A stretch of 30,331 bases of DNA. Origin: Clostridiales bacterium (GTDB lineage Bacteria; Bacillota; Clostridia; Lachnospirales; WQUN01). A model generated the notes under the pieces. The model searched no databases, was not told the DNA's origin, and saw only the letters and a program-made list of their open reading frames with translations. The DNA lies in the NCBI GenBank assembly GCA_031273705.1, contig JAISRJ010000137.1:1-30331 (forward strand), in the 5' to 3' direction. This document shows positions 22,952 through 29,820 of this stretch, piece by piece. Positions within the stretch are counted from its first letter, which is position 1, and each line of letters opens with the position of its first letter. Made by a program: the position numbers and the translations under genes.

Positions 22952-25888
22952 ATAAAACGCGCGCTGCGTAAAGATGTTTATAGAGAAATTCAACACACAT
23001 TCGGACGGTTTATTGGAATAATGATAATCGTCGCGCTGGGTGTTTCATTCTTTTCGGGATTAGGCGCAACTAGCGCAGATATGAAGATAACCGGCGACGA
23101 CTATTTTGACGAAAAGCAATTGATGGATATACATGTCATAAGTTCCTATGGCATAACGGACGACGATTTGGCGTCTATCGCGGCCGTTTCTGAAGTACAG
23201 TCCGTTTTCCCCGGTTACAATATGGATTCGCTGGCAGAGAATAATGGTTCTTCCTACGTTCTAAAGCTTCACAGCCTGACCGACGCCAACCGGCCCGAAC
23301 TGCTTAGCGGCAGAATGCCGGAAAAAGCCGGTGAAATTTTAATAGAGTCCGAGTTTTTGGGCAAGCAAATCGGCGACAGTTTTAAACTGAAGAGCGGCAA
23401 GGATGTTGACATTCGTCAAAACCTGCGTACAGACACATTTCGTGTCGTTGGCATTATTCGATCACCGTACTATATCTCCAAAGAACGCGGCTCGGGTTCT
23501 ATTGGCTCGGGTTCGGTAGACTATTATGCCTATCTTCATCCGGTTAACTTTCTCCAATCAGTTTATTCGGAAGCCTTTGTAAAGTTAAAAGGCGTTGATT
23601 CATTACTTTGTTTTTCTGACGCTTATAAGGATATAGTCGATGATATTGCCGATAAGATCGAATTGGTCGGCGACACGAGAGAAATAGAAAGATACCATGA
23701 ATTGACTAACGCCGCGTATGACAATCTTGAAGCGGCAAGAGCAAAGCTTGCCGCGCGAGAGGCGGAATTTAGAGAAACTATTTTAAAGAGTGAAGCGGAA
23801 TTACAGGCTTCGATTGCGGAATTGGACCAATCGGAATATGACATGCCGGTCAACCAAGCTTTAATTGATGAGGGTTTAAGGCAATTAGACGTACAGGAAG
23901 CGCAGATTCTCTCAGCTTTAAGAGATATTGACACCGCCGAGTTACAACCTGGCTTGCCTGCAGAAACTCTGGAAACGTTAATGAGTCAAAGGCAGTCGCT
24001 GCGCAATAGCCTGCTTATGATTGACGAATCGCGTAATGAATTGGAACAATCCAGATATAGTATGTTGGCGGGTAACTTGGAGCTTTTGCAAAACAGGCGG
24101 CTTTTGGAAGTTTCGTTAGCCGAACTGGAAATAACCCGCGCTGGTACAGAAGTTGAATTAATTCTCGCTCAAGAGGAGATTGAAGCCGCTCAAAAAGAAC
24201 TGAACGATTTAGAAACTCCCGAATGGTTTGTGTTGGATCGCGACTCTAACCCCGGCTACGCCAGTTATGATCAGGACACGGATAAAATCGGCGCTATCGC
24301 GCGGGTATTCCCACTGTTGTTTTTCTTAGTCGCCGCTCTGGTCAGCTTAACAACAATGACTCGATTAGTCGAAGAACGCCGTGTCGAAATCGGCGCCTTA
24401 AAATCACTGGGATACGGAAACATCAGCATTGTTTCCAAATATGTAGTCTATGCCGCCTCCCCTACTCTGTTTGGAGGTTTTTTGGGCGGATACTTTGGAA
24501 TGAAGTTTTATCCGGCTTTGATTATGGACGCTTATAGCATGTTGTACGCTCTCCCGCCTGCTCAAACACCGGTAAATTATACGTACTGGATAGTGGGTAC
24601 GGGCATTGCGTTTTTTTGTACGGTTTTTGCCGCTGTTTTCTCGTGTATGCGAGAATTAGGCGAAACGCCCGCGTCTTTAATGCGTCCGAAACCACCTAAG
24701 GCTGGCAAACGGACATTTTTTGAGCGTCTGACTTTTTTCTGGAAGCGTCTGTCGTTTACTTATAAAGTTACTATTAGGAATATTACGCGCTATAAAAAGC
24801 GCTTTTATATGACTGTTATAGGTATCGCGGGTTGTACGGCCTTGCTGGTCACGGCTTTTGGGCTTTTGGATTCTATATCGGCTGTTATGACGCTGCAATA
24901 TGGAGAAATTTGCCTATACGACATGTCAGTTACTTTTTCTAATACCGCGAAAAAACAAGATATAACGAAAGTCGGAGATATGCTTCAAAACGCGCGCGCC
25001 GAAGGATATTTAAAACTCTACGAAAAGACAATGGATGCCGTAGATATTGAAAATTTATATACAACCCGGCAAGTAACGCTGATTGTACCCGAGAACATAG
25101 AAAGTTTGAAGCAGTACATTGTATTTCGAGATCGGGTTACTCACGACCAGGTGCATCCCTCTGCCGATGGAGTAATTATAACTGAAAAAATTTCGCAGCT
25201 GCTGGGGCTAAGTCCAGGCGACTCTATTGTAATAAAAGAAGAGGACAAAAATCCTATAACGGCGACGGTTTCAGGTATTGTGGAAAATTATTTCTTCCAT
25301 TATGTTTATATGCCGCCAGAGCTATATGAAACCCTTTACCGTGAAGAATTGGAATATAATGCCATTTACGCCCTGCTAAATGATACGGATTCCAGACTTG
25401 CCAATGAAATTTTGGATAAAGCCGGCGTTAGTTCTCTCACATTTACTAAAAATACAAAAAACACTTTTGACGACACTATGGACAATATGAATTTTGTCGT
25501 GTTTGTGCTGATAGTATCAGCGGGCGCGCTGGCTTTTGTAGTCTTGTTGAATCTCAGCTCTATCAATATCAGCGAGCGAATGCGCGAACTTGCCACCATT
25601 GAGGTACTGGGGTTTTTTGATTCGGAAGTATCTAACTATATCTTCCGCGAAAGCGCGATATTAACCTTAATCGGTGCCTTGGCTGGTTTGGGATTGGGGG
25701 TCGGACTGCATTTATATGTTATTTTAACCGCGGAAACAGATATAGTAATGTTTGGTCGAACGATAAAATCAGCCAGCTTTATATATTCATTAGCTCTCAC
25801 CGTATTTTTCTCTGTATTTACGAATCTGTTCGCCAGTCGTAAGCTGAAAGAAATACAAATGGTAGAGGCGCTAAAAAGCGTGGAATAG
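22952..25888 (+). CDS. FtsX-type ABC permease with long extracytoplasmic coiled coil
   Basis: Partner permease of the preceding ATPase. From the AUA at 22952 it has 978 residues. The conserved family start KRALRKDVYREI..TFGRFIGI lies between 22955 and 23020, ahead of the first in-frame ATG (23021), which would cut TM1 in two. An in-frame TAA at 22931 and the absence of any ATG, GTG or TTG in between leave AUA 22952 (AAGGCGG about eight bases upstream) as best candidate; CTG 22964 is second. Order: TM1, a MacB-type periplasmic domain, a long coiled coil (about 250-420), an FtsX block of three helices (RVFPLLFFLVAALVSLTTMT), a TM and a second extracytoplasmic domain, then a second FtsX block ending in EIQMVEALKSVE. 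It probably exports or extracts a lipid, peptide or drug. Confidence 0.85.
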   Translation: MKRALRKDVYREIQHTFGRFIGIMIIVALGVSFFSGLGATSADMKITGDDYFDEKQLMDIHVISSYGITDDDLASIAAVSEVQSVFPGYNMDSLAENNGSSYVLKLHSLTDANRPELLSGRMPEKAGEILIESEFLGKQIGDSFKLKSGKDVDIRQNLRTDTFRVVGIIRSPYYISKERGSGSIGSGSVDYYAYLHPVNFLQSVYSEAFVKLKGVDSLLCFSDAYKDIVDDIADKIELVGDTREIERYHELTNAAYDNLEAARAKLAAREAEFRETILKSEAELQASIAELDQSEYDMPVNQALIDEGLRQLDVQEAQILSALRDIDTAELQPGLPAETLETLMSQRQSLRNSLLMIDESRNELEQSRYSMLAGNLELLQNRRLLEVSLAELEITRAGTEVELILAQEEIEAAQKELNDLETPEWFVLDRDSNPGYASYDQDTDKIGAIARVFPLLFFLVAALVSLTTMTRLVEERRVEIGALKSLGYGNISIVSKYVVYAASPTLFGGFLGGYFGMKFYPALIMDAYSMLYALPPAQTPVNYTYWIVGTGIAFFCTVFAAVFSCMRELGETPASLMRPKPPKAGKRTFFERLTFFWKRLSFTYKVTIRNITRYKKRFYMTVIGIAGCTALLVTAFGLLDSISAVMTLQYGEICLYDMSVTFSNTAKKQDITKVGDMLQNARAEGYLKLYEKTMDAVDIENLYTTRQVTLIVPENIESLKQYIVFRDRVTHDQVHPSADGVIITEKISQLLGLSPGDSIVIKEEDKNPITATVSGIVENYFFHYVYMPPELYETLYREELEYNAIYALLNDTDSRLANEILDKAGVSSLTFTKNTKNTFDDTMDNMNFVVFVLIVSAGALAFVVLLNLSSINISERMRELATIEVLGFFDSEVSNYIFRESAILTLIGALAGLGLGVGLHLYVILTAETDIVMFGRTIKSASFIYSLALTVFFSVFTNLFASRKLKEIQMVEALKSVE

Positions 25889-25896
25889 GAGAGGAT

Positions 25897-27411
25897 ATGC
25901 GTATTCTTCGGATTCAAAATAAACCGGTAAAAATAATCTTACGAATATTAATTACGTTGATAGTCATTCTCGTTATTTTAGCGCTCGCGGCTTTCGCGTT
26001 TTTATATTTATATACGCCCGACAATTTAGCGGAAATGTATGAATACGACACAATAAAACGTTCGGATGTAAGCCAGCAAGTATTGACGACAGGTCATATC
26101 AGACCCTTTGATACACTCCCAATTTTTGTTGACACCGCGCAAAAAGTGGGTAAGGTACACGTAAAGCTCGGCGATACAGTGGAAGCCGGTCAGACGATCA
26201 TCACTTATGATGTAGCGAAGGAGCGAAACGATCTGCAACGCAAGATCGAATCCGCCAGATTAAATATTGAAAACGCGCGACTTAATTTGCAGAGTATATC
26301 CTTACCGGCGGAAGGAAACGAATTGCTGCAATACAACAGCGACGTAACGACAGCGGAATTTAATGTTCAGCAAGCGCAAAATAATATAAAGAATTTGGAT
26401 AAGAAGATAGAGCAGCAATTGAAGGCTCTGGAAACCGCGCAAGAAGATGTTGATAGAAACCAGTTTTTATATGATGCCGGAGAATTGCCCAAAGTGCAGT
26501 ACGACGCCTCTATAACCGTGCTGGAAAACGCGCAATTGGCATTGGAAGATCTGCAAATTACGCAAGAGTCCGGGCAGGACACACTGGAAACACGGCAGAC
26601 CCAATTACAAGACGCCCAGCAAAAACTGTCCAACGCGCAGGATAAAATGTCAGATGAAGCTAACACTATAAAGTATCGTCAACAAGAAATTAGTATTCAG
26701 TTGATAGAACAGCAGATTGCGCAATACGAAGCGGATATGGCTCTGTTTACAGACGAATCCGTCTCGCCTGCCGGCGGAATAGTTACGTCGGTAAATATCA
26801 GCGATGGAGGCATAGCTTCCAGAGGCGCGACATTGATCGAAATTGACGTTACAGAGAGTATAATAGCGGAAGCCGACGTAACCGAGTATGACGTACCCAA
26901 TTTAAAGGTCGGCATGGAATCGGACATTACATCCGGCGGACTGCCCGATAAGATATATAAGGCGCAGATCAGCAAAATCGCTGCGGAGGCTCAAGAGAAG
27001 GAAAAATCATCTGACGATGAAGTAATTGTGCCTGTGCAATTTACATTGACAGCGCCGGATGAAAATTTGAAAATAGGTTATACCGTGGATATTGCTGTAT
27101 ATACCGCAAAGCAAGAAGATGTGCTTGCTCTGCCGATTCAATCCGTGTTGCTCGAAGACGAGGGAGAGTTTGTATATGTATTCGATGGGGAGACATTGAC
27201 CAAAACGCAAATTTCCACAGGGTTCTATGGGGATTCATCTGTGGAAATTGTCTACGGTTTATCGACAGGCGATCGATATGTCATAAATCCTCTTAGTGTA
27301 AACATTCCAAAGGAAAACTGGTTCACAACCGCGCGGGATTGGCTGTACAATACCTTGATGCTATACACGCCGGATTATGCGCTAACCAAAATTAAAGAAC
27401 TAAAATCATAG
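25897..27411 (+). CDS. Membrane-fusion / adaptor protein of the ABC exporter
   Basis: Protein of 504 residues of the HlyD/MacA-type adaptor family. One N-terminal membrane helix (about 14-38) anchors it. A first half-lipoyl motif follows (VGKVHVKLGDTVEAGQTIITYD), then a long coiled coil (about 107-285), the second lipoyl half with GGIVTSVNISDGGIASRGATLIEI, a beta-barrel and a C-terminal domain (LALPIQSVLLEDEGEFVYV). In Gram-positive cells such adaptors work with MacB-type permeases without an outer-membrane channel. The gene starts eight bases after the permease behind GGAGAGG and ends in a terminator, so it closes the four-gene operon. A short tail after the C-terminal domain (ARDWLYNTLMLYTPDYALTK) is partly hydrophobic and not standard. 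Confidence 0.9.
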   Translation: MRILRIQNKPVKIILRILITLIVILVILALAAFAFLYLYTPDNLAEMYEYDTIKRSDVSQQVLTTGHIRPFDTLPIFVDTAQKVGKVHVKLGDTVEAGQTIITYDVAKERNDLQRKIESARLNIENARLNLQSISLPAEGNELLQYNSDVTTAEFNVQQAQNNIKNLDKKIEQQLKALETAQEDVDRNQFLYDAGELPKVQYDASITVLENAQLALEDLQITQESGQDTLETRQTQLQDAQQKLSNAQDKMSDEANTIKYRQQEISIQLIEQQIAQYEADMALFTDESVSPAGGIVTSVNISDGGIASRGATLIEIDVTESIIAEADVTEYDVPNLKVGMESDITSGGLPDKIYKAQISKIAAEAQEKEKSSDDEVIVPVQFTLTAPDENLKIGYTVDIAVYTAKQEDVLALPIQSVLLEDEGEFVYVFDGETLTKTQISTGFYGDSSVEIVYGLSTGDRYVINPLSVNIPKENWFTTARDWLYNTLMLYTPDYALTKIKELKS

Positions 27412-27420
27412 CTGTATTCC

Positions 27421-27465
27421 GATCCGCAAACTTGTAATTTGAGTATGCGGATCCTTATTTTTTCT
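27421..27465 (+). terminator. Intrinsic terminator of the exporter operon
   Basis: GATCCGCA (27421-27428) pairs with TGCGGATC (27446-27453), with a loop that can fold further, followed by TTATTTTTTC. It lies ten bases after the stop codon. Confidence 0.85.
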
Positions 27466-27502
27466 TTCTAACAAATTGTTTTTGGACTATAGTCAATAAA
27501 GT

Positions 27503-27525
27503 AGGGCTGCTTTAGCAGCAGCCCT
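27503..27525 (-). terminator. Terminator-like hairpin after rhaA
   Basis: AGGGCTGCT (27503-27511) pairs with AGCAGCCCT (27517-27525) around a five-base loop, five bases beyond the rhaA stop. The T-content after it on the minus strand is modest (ACTTTATT). It could serve both convergent transcripts. Confidence 0.6.
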
Positions 27526-27530
27526 GAAAG

Positions 27531-28793
27531 TTATGCGGTTGGCGAACTATTTCTGTGTTGCAAAACGTCCTGTTCATACTGTTTTACATAAGAGAGCCAG
27601 CTTTCATTAGCCGGAACATTTTGATCTTCACAATAGGCAGTCCAGACTTCGCTGAATGGATATGTTTTTAATTCTTCCCGCAAAACCATCAGTTCGGTGA
27701 AGTCGGCATTGTCCTGAAGCTTTTTTAGATATTCCCAAGGGTGGAGCAAGGCGTTAAGGAGGGCTTTTTGTACACTGCGCGCGCCGACAACCCATGCGGC
27801 TACGCGATTTATAGAGGCGTCAAAAAAATCTAATCCGATAAGTACCTTGTCAGCCGCGTCGTTGCGGATTATCTCATTCGCTATCTCCTTAGTCTCATCG
27901 TCGAATAGAACCACATGATCCGAATCCCAATGAACAGAACGGGTGATATGTAGCGGTACTTTGTCAAAGAAAGCCAGCAAAGACGCGATTTTATCGCTTA
28001 CTTTTTCGTTCGGGTGGTAGTGACCGTTATCTAATAGATTATAGACGCTATTGTGACCGGCGGCATAACTCATGTAAAATTCATTACTGCCAACAGTATA
28101 GCTTTCAAGACCAATTCCAAAAACTTTACTTTCCACACTGTCTATCACGTTATCGAATTTCTCTGAAAAAATTTGATCCAAGCTGTCTTTAAGGCGCAGG
28201 CGAGGAGACAGGCGGTCGGCGGGGATGTCCTTTAAGCCGTCGGGAATCCATACATTATGCAGACAATATGTATTCAATTCTTTGGCGATAAAAGCAGCTA
28301 TTCTGCGGCAGGAGACGCCGTGATTTATCCAAAATTCTCTTATCTTTGGATCTGGATGCGAAAGGGTAAGCCCATCCTTTGCTTTTGGATGGCTGAAATA
28401 TGTAGAGTTAAAGTCTATGCCCAAACCTTTTTTCTTGGCGAAGCAAACCCATTTTGTGAAATGTTCAGGCTTAAGATTGTCTCTGTCGGCAGGTTCCCCG
28501 TCAAAGATTGCGTAACTGGCATGAAGATTAATGCGCTTCTTCCCAGGAATCAAGCTTATAGCTTTATCAAAGTCAGCCATTAGCTCATCGGGGGTGCGAG
28601 CCTTTCCGAAATAATTACCCGTCGCCTGAATGCCGCCGCTTAAAGACTGCCCTATGTTTTCAAAGCCATTTACGTCATCCCCCTGCCAGCAATGAATGGA
28701 GATGGGTATGGATTTTAAAACACTAATCGCGTCGCCGATATCAACGCCTATCCGGGCATACTTTTCTTTCGCGTTTAAGTATTGTGATTTCAT
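27531..28793 (-). CDS. rhaA: L-rhamnose isomerase
   Basis: Metal-dependent isomerase that converts L-rhamnose to L-rhamnulose, the first step of rhamnose use; cytosolic tetramer. All 420 residues fit the family. The conserved IPISIHCWQGDDVNGFE is at the N-terminus, followed by GKKRINLHASYA, GLGIDFNSTYFSHP with metal and substrate residues, HNVWIPDGLKDIP, ESYTVGSNEFYMSYA, HITRSVHWDSDHVV and RVAAWVVGARSVQKALL. The ATG has GGAGG six bases upstream. Kinase (rhaB), aldolase (rhaD), transporter and regulator genes are absent on both sides, so it is an orphan under its own promoter. A related aldose specificity cannot be excluded, but the motifs point to RhaA. Confidence 0.95.
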   Translation of the reverse strand: MKSQYLNAKEKYARIGVDIGDAISVLKSIPISIHCWQGDDVNGFENIGQSLSGGIQATGNYFGKARTPDELMADFDKAISLIPGKKRINLHASYAIFDGEPADRDNLKPEHFTKWVCFAKKKGLGIDFNSTYFSHPKAKDGLTLSHPDPKIREFWINHGVSCRRIAAFIAKELNTYCLHNVWIPDGLKDIPADRLSPRLRLKDSLDQIFSEKFDNVIDSVESKVFGIGLESYTVGSNEFYMSYAAGHNSVYNLLDNGHYHPNEKVSDKIASLLAFFDKVPLHITRSVHWDSDHVVLFDDETKEIANEIIRNDAADKVLIGLDFFDASINRVAAWVVGARSVQKALLNALLHPWEYLKKLQDNADFTELMVLREELKTYPFSEVWTAYCEDQNVPANESWLSYVKQYEQDVLQHRNSSPTA

Positions 28794-28814
28794 TAACGTC
28801 CTCCATGTAAACCT

Positions 28815-28852
28815 GTTAGCGACATTATACTACCTTGCCGCTAACTAAACAA
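28815..28852 (-). promoter_or_regulatory. rhaA promoter overlapped by an operator-like dyad
   Basis: On the minus strand TTGTTT (28852-28847) and a perfect TATAAT (28829-28824) are 17 bases apart. The inverted repeat GTTAGCG (28815-28821) and CGCTAAC (28839-28845) flanks the -10 box and covers part of the spacer. Its 24-base centre-to-centre spacing puts both arms on nearly the same face of the helix. Confidence 0.7.
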
Positions 28853-28914
28853 CCCATGCATGCAAAAAAAATTAAACATTCGGCTTTTGTGGAACCGCTG
28901 CATATCCCATTTCC

Positions 28915-28951
28915 CTATTTTACTCAACCTATTTTACTCTCTATTTTACTC
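28915..28951 (+). repeat. Three direct repeats upstream of the tRNA promoter
   Basis: CTATTTTACTC occurs at 28915-28925, 28929-28939 and 28941-28951, ending four bases before the -35 box. Periods are 14 and 12 bases. Confidence 0.85.
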
Positions 28952-28955
28952 AATC

Positions 28956-28983
28956 TTGACAATATTAAAAGGAGAGTTATAAT
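28956..28983 (+). promoter_or_regulatory. Promoter for tRNA-Arg
   Basis: Perfect TTGACA (28956-28961) and perfect TATAAT (28978-28983) are separated by 16 bases, about 15 bases before the mature tRNA 5' end, so the leader is very short. Confidence 0.8.
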
Positions 28984-28997
28984 AATCGTAGCCTTGC

Positions 28998-29070
28998 GCA
29001 TCTGTAGATCAGTGGATAGAGCGACCGCCTCCTAAGCGGTAGGCCGTGGGTTCGATCCCCGCCAGGTGCA
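28998..29070 (+). tRNA. tRNA-Arg (anticodon CCU)
   Basis: A cloverleaf of 73 bases. Acceptor GCATCTG pairs with CAGGTGC (one G-U), with discriminator A. The anticodon stem ACCGC/GCGGT carries the loop CTCCTAA, giving anticodon CCT for AGG codons. The T stem GTGGG/CCCGC holds TTCGATC. The D stem GATC/GAGC has one A-G mismatch (positions 11-24), where C-G is usual. CCA is not encoded. Confidence 0.92.
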
Positions 29071-29292
29071 AGAGAAACGTTGATTTTACACTATTTGTCA
29101 GAAAGAAGAAGATTCAAAATTAAGTTAGTAAAATCAATTTGACGACTAATTTATAGTCAGAAAAACTGTCAGCATCAAATAGCTTGCTCCACGCGAACAA
29201 GGTCGGGTATCCTATGCAGATACCCGACCTTGTTCATATTCTTTAATCTTATTAAATGCAACTTGTCGGTATAAATATTTTTTTCAATGAGC
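29071..29292. other. Noncoding region between tRNA-Arg and the iscR-like gene
   Basis: Contains the inverted repeat TTGATTTTAC (29080-29089) and GTAAAATCAA (29128-29137), a small hairpin GACTA/TAGTC around 29144-29158, and the long hairpin at 29195-29235. No open frame with a ribosome site is seen. Confidence 0.6.
29195..29235 (+). terminator. Perfect 17-bp hairpin downstream of tRNA-Arg
   Basis: GAACAAGGTCGGGTATC (29195-29211) pairs perfectly with GATACCCGACCTTGTTC (29219-29235) around a seven-base loop. ATATTCTTTAATCTT follows, a poor T-run. It lies 125 bases beyond the tRNA. Confidence 0.65.
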
Positions 29293-29321
29293 TTGACAAT
29301 GAAAATATATGGTGATATATT
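29293..29321 (+). promoter_or_regulatory. Promoter for the iscR-iscS operon
   Basis: Perfect TTGACA (29293-29298) and TATATT (29316-29321) are 17 bases apart, about 50 bases before the regulator start. Confidence 0.75.
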
Positions 29322-29331
29322 TAAAAAAATA

Positions 29332-29350
29332 AAACCAACTAGATTGGTTT
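29332..29350 (+). promoter_or_regulatory. Candidate auto-operator of the Rrf2 regulator
   Basis: AAACCAA (29332-29338) and TTGGTTT (29344-29350) form a perfect dyad around CTAGA, just after the predicted transcription start and before the ribosome site. Rrf2-family regulators often bind such dyads at their own promoters; the exact site is inference. Confidence 0.5.
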
Positions 29351-29373
29351 ACATTGTTTAAGGATTGAGAATC

Positions 29374-29820
29374 ATGAAAATATCCACCAGAGGGCGTTAT
29401 GGACTTAAAGCCCTGATAGATATGGCGCGTCGCAAAGACGAAAAATGCGTTACTGTCGCAAGTATCGCGCAAAACCATGGAATATCGGAGCATTATTTAG
29501 AACAGCTTTTCGCGTCCCTTAAAAAGGCGGGTTTGGTTAAAAGCATTCGAGGTTCAGGCGGCGGATATGTTCTTTCAAAACCACCCGACGAAATTTCTGT
29601 CGGAGACATATTGCGGGTTTTGGAAAGAACTTTTATGACCGTCTGCGCTACGGACGACGAATCCACTCATGTTTGCGCGTCCGGTAATTGTTCTGTATGT
29701 GCCGCTAAACCTGTTTGGGATAAGTTATACGGAAGTATAAACAATATTCTGGAATCCTATAAATTATCAGATTTAGCAAACGGAGATCAAAAGGAGAGTA
29801 AAGATGCCGATATATTTTGA
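29374..29820 (+). CDS. iscR: Rrf2/IscR family transcriptional regulator
   Basis: Winged-helix repressor of 148 residues. MKISTRGRYGLKALIDMA at the start, HGISEHYLEQLFASLKKAGLV in the recognition helix and SIRGSGGGYVLSKPP in the wing are family hallmarks. Cysteines C91, C101, C106 and C109 lie where IscR binds a 2Fe-2S cluster, so it probably senses iron-sulfur status; E. coli IscR uses three cysteines, and which of the four act here is open. I choose ATG 29374, ten bases after AAGGA; TTG 29365 would touch that ribosome site. It overlaps the cysteine desulfurase gene by 17 bases, which supports an iron-sulfur role over the cysteine-sensing CymR role. Confidence 0.9.
   Translation: MKISTRGRYGLKALIDMARRKDEKCVTVASIAQNHGISEHYLEQLFASLKKAGLVKSIRGSGGGYVLSKPPDEISVGDILRVLERTFMTVCATDDESTHVCASGNCSVCAAKPVWDKLYGSINNILESYKLSDLANGDQKESKDADIF

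Noticed and set aside
22196..25888. Fusion or frameshift between the ABC ATPase and the permease
   Set aside because: The ATPase ends with a normal TAG at 22898 and the permease frame has its own TAA at 22931, so they are separate genes; the odd point is only the start codon.
28998..29137. Integration site of a mobile element at tRNA-Arg
   Set aside because: There is no integrase and no direct repeat of the tRNA 3' end within the window.
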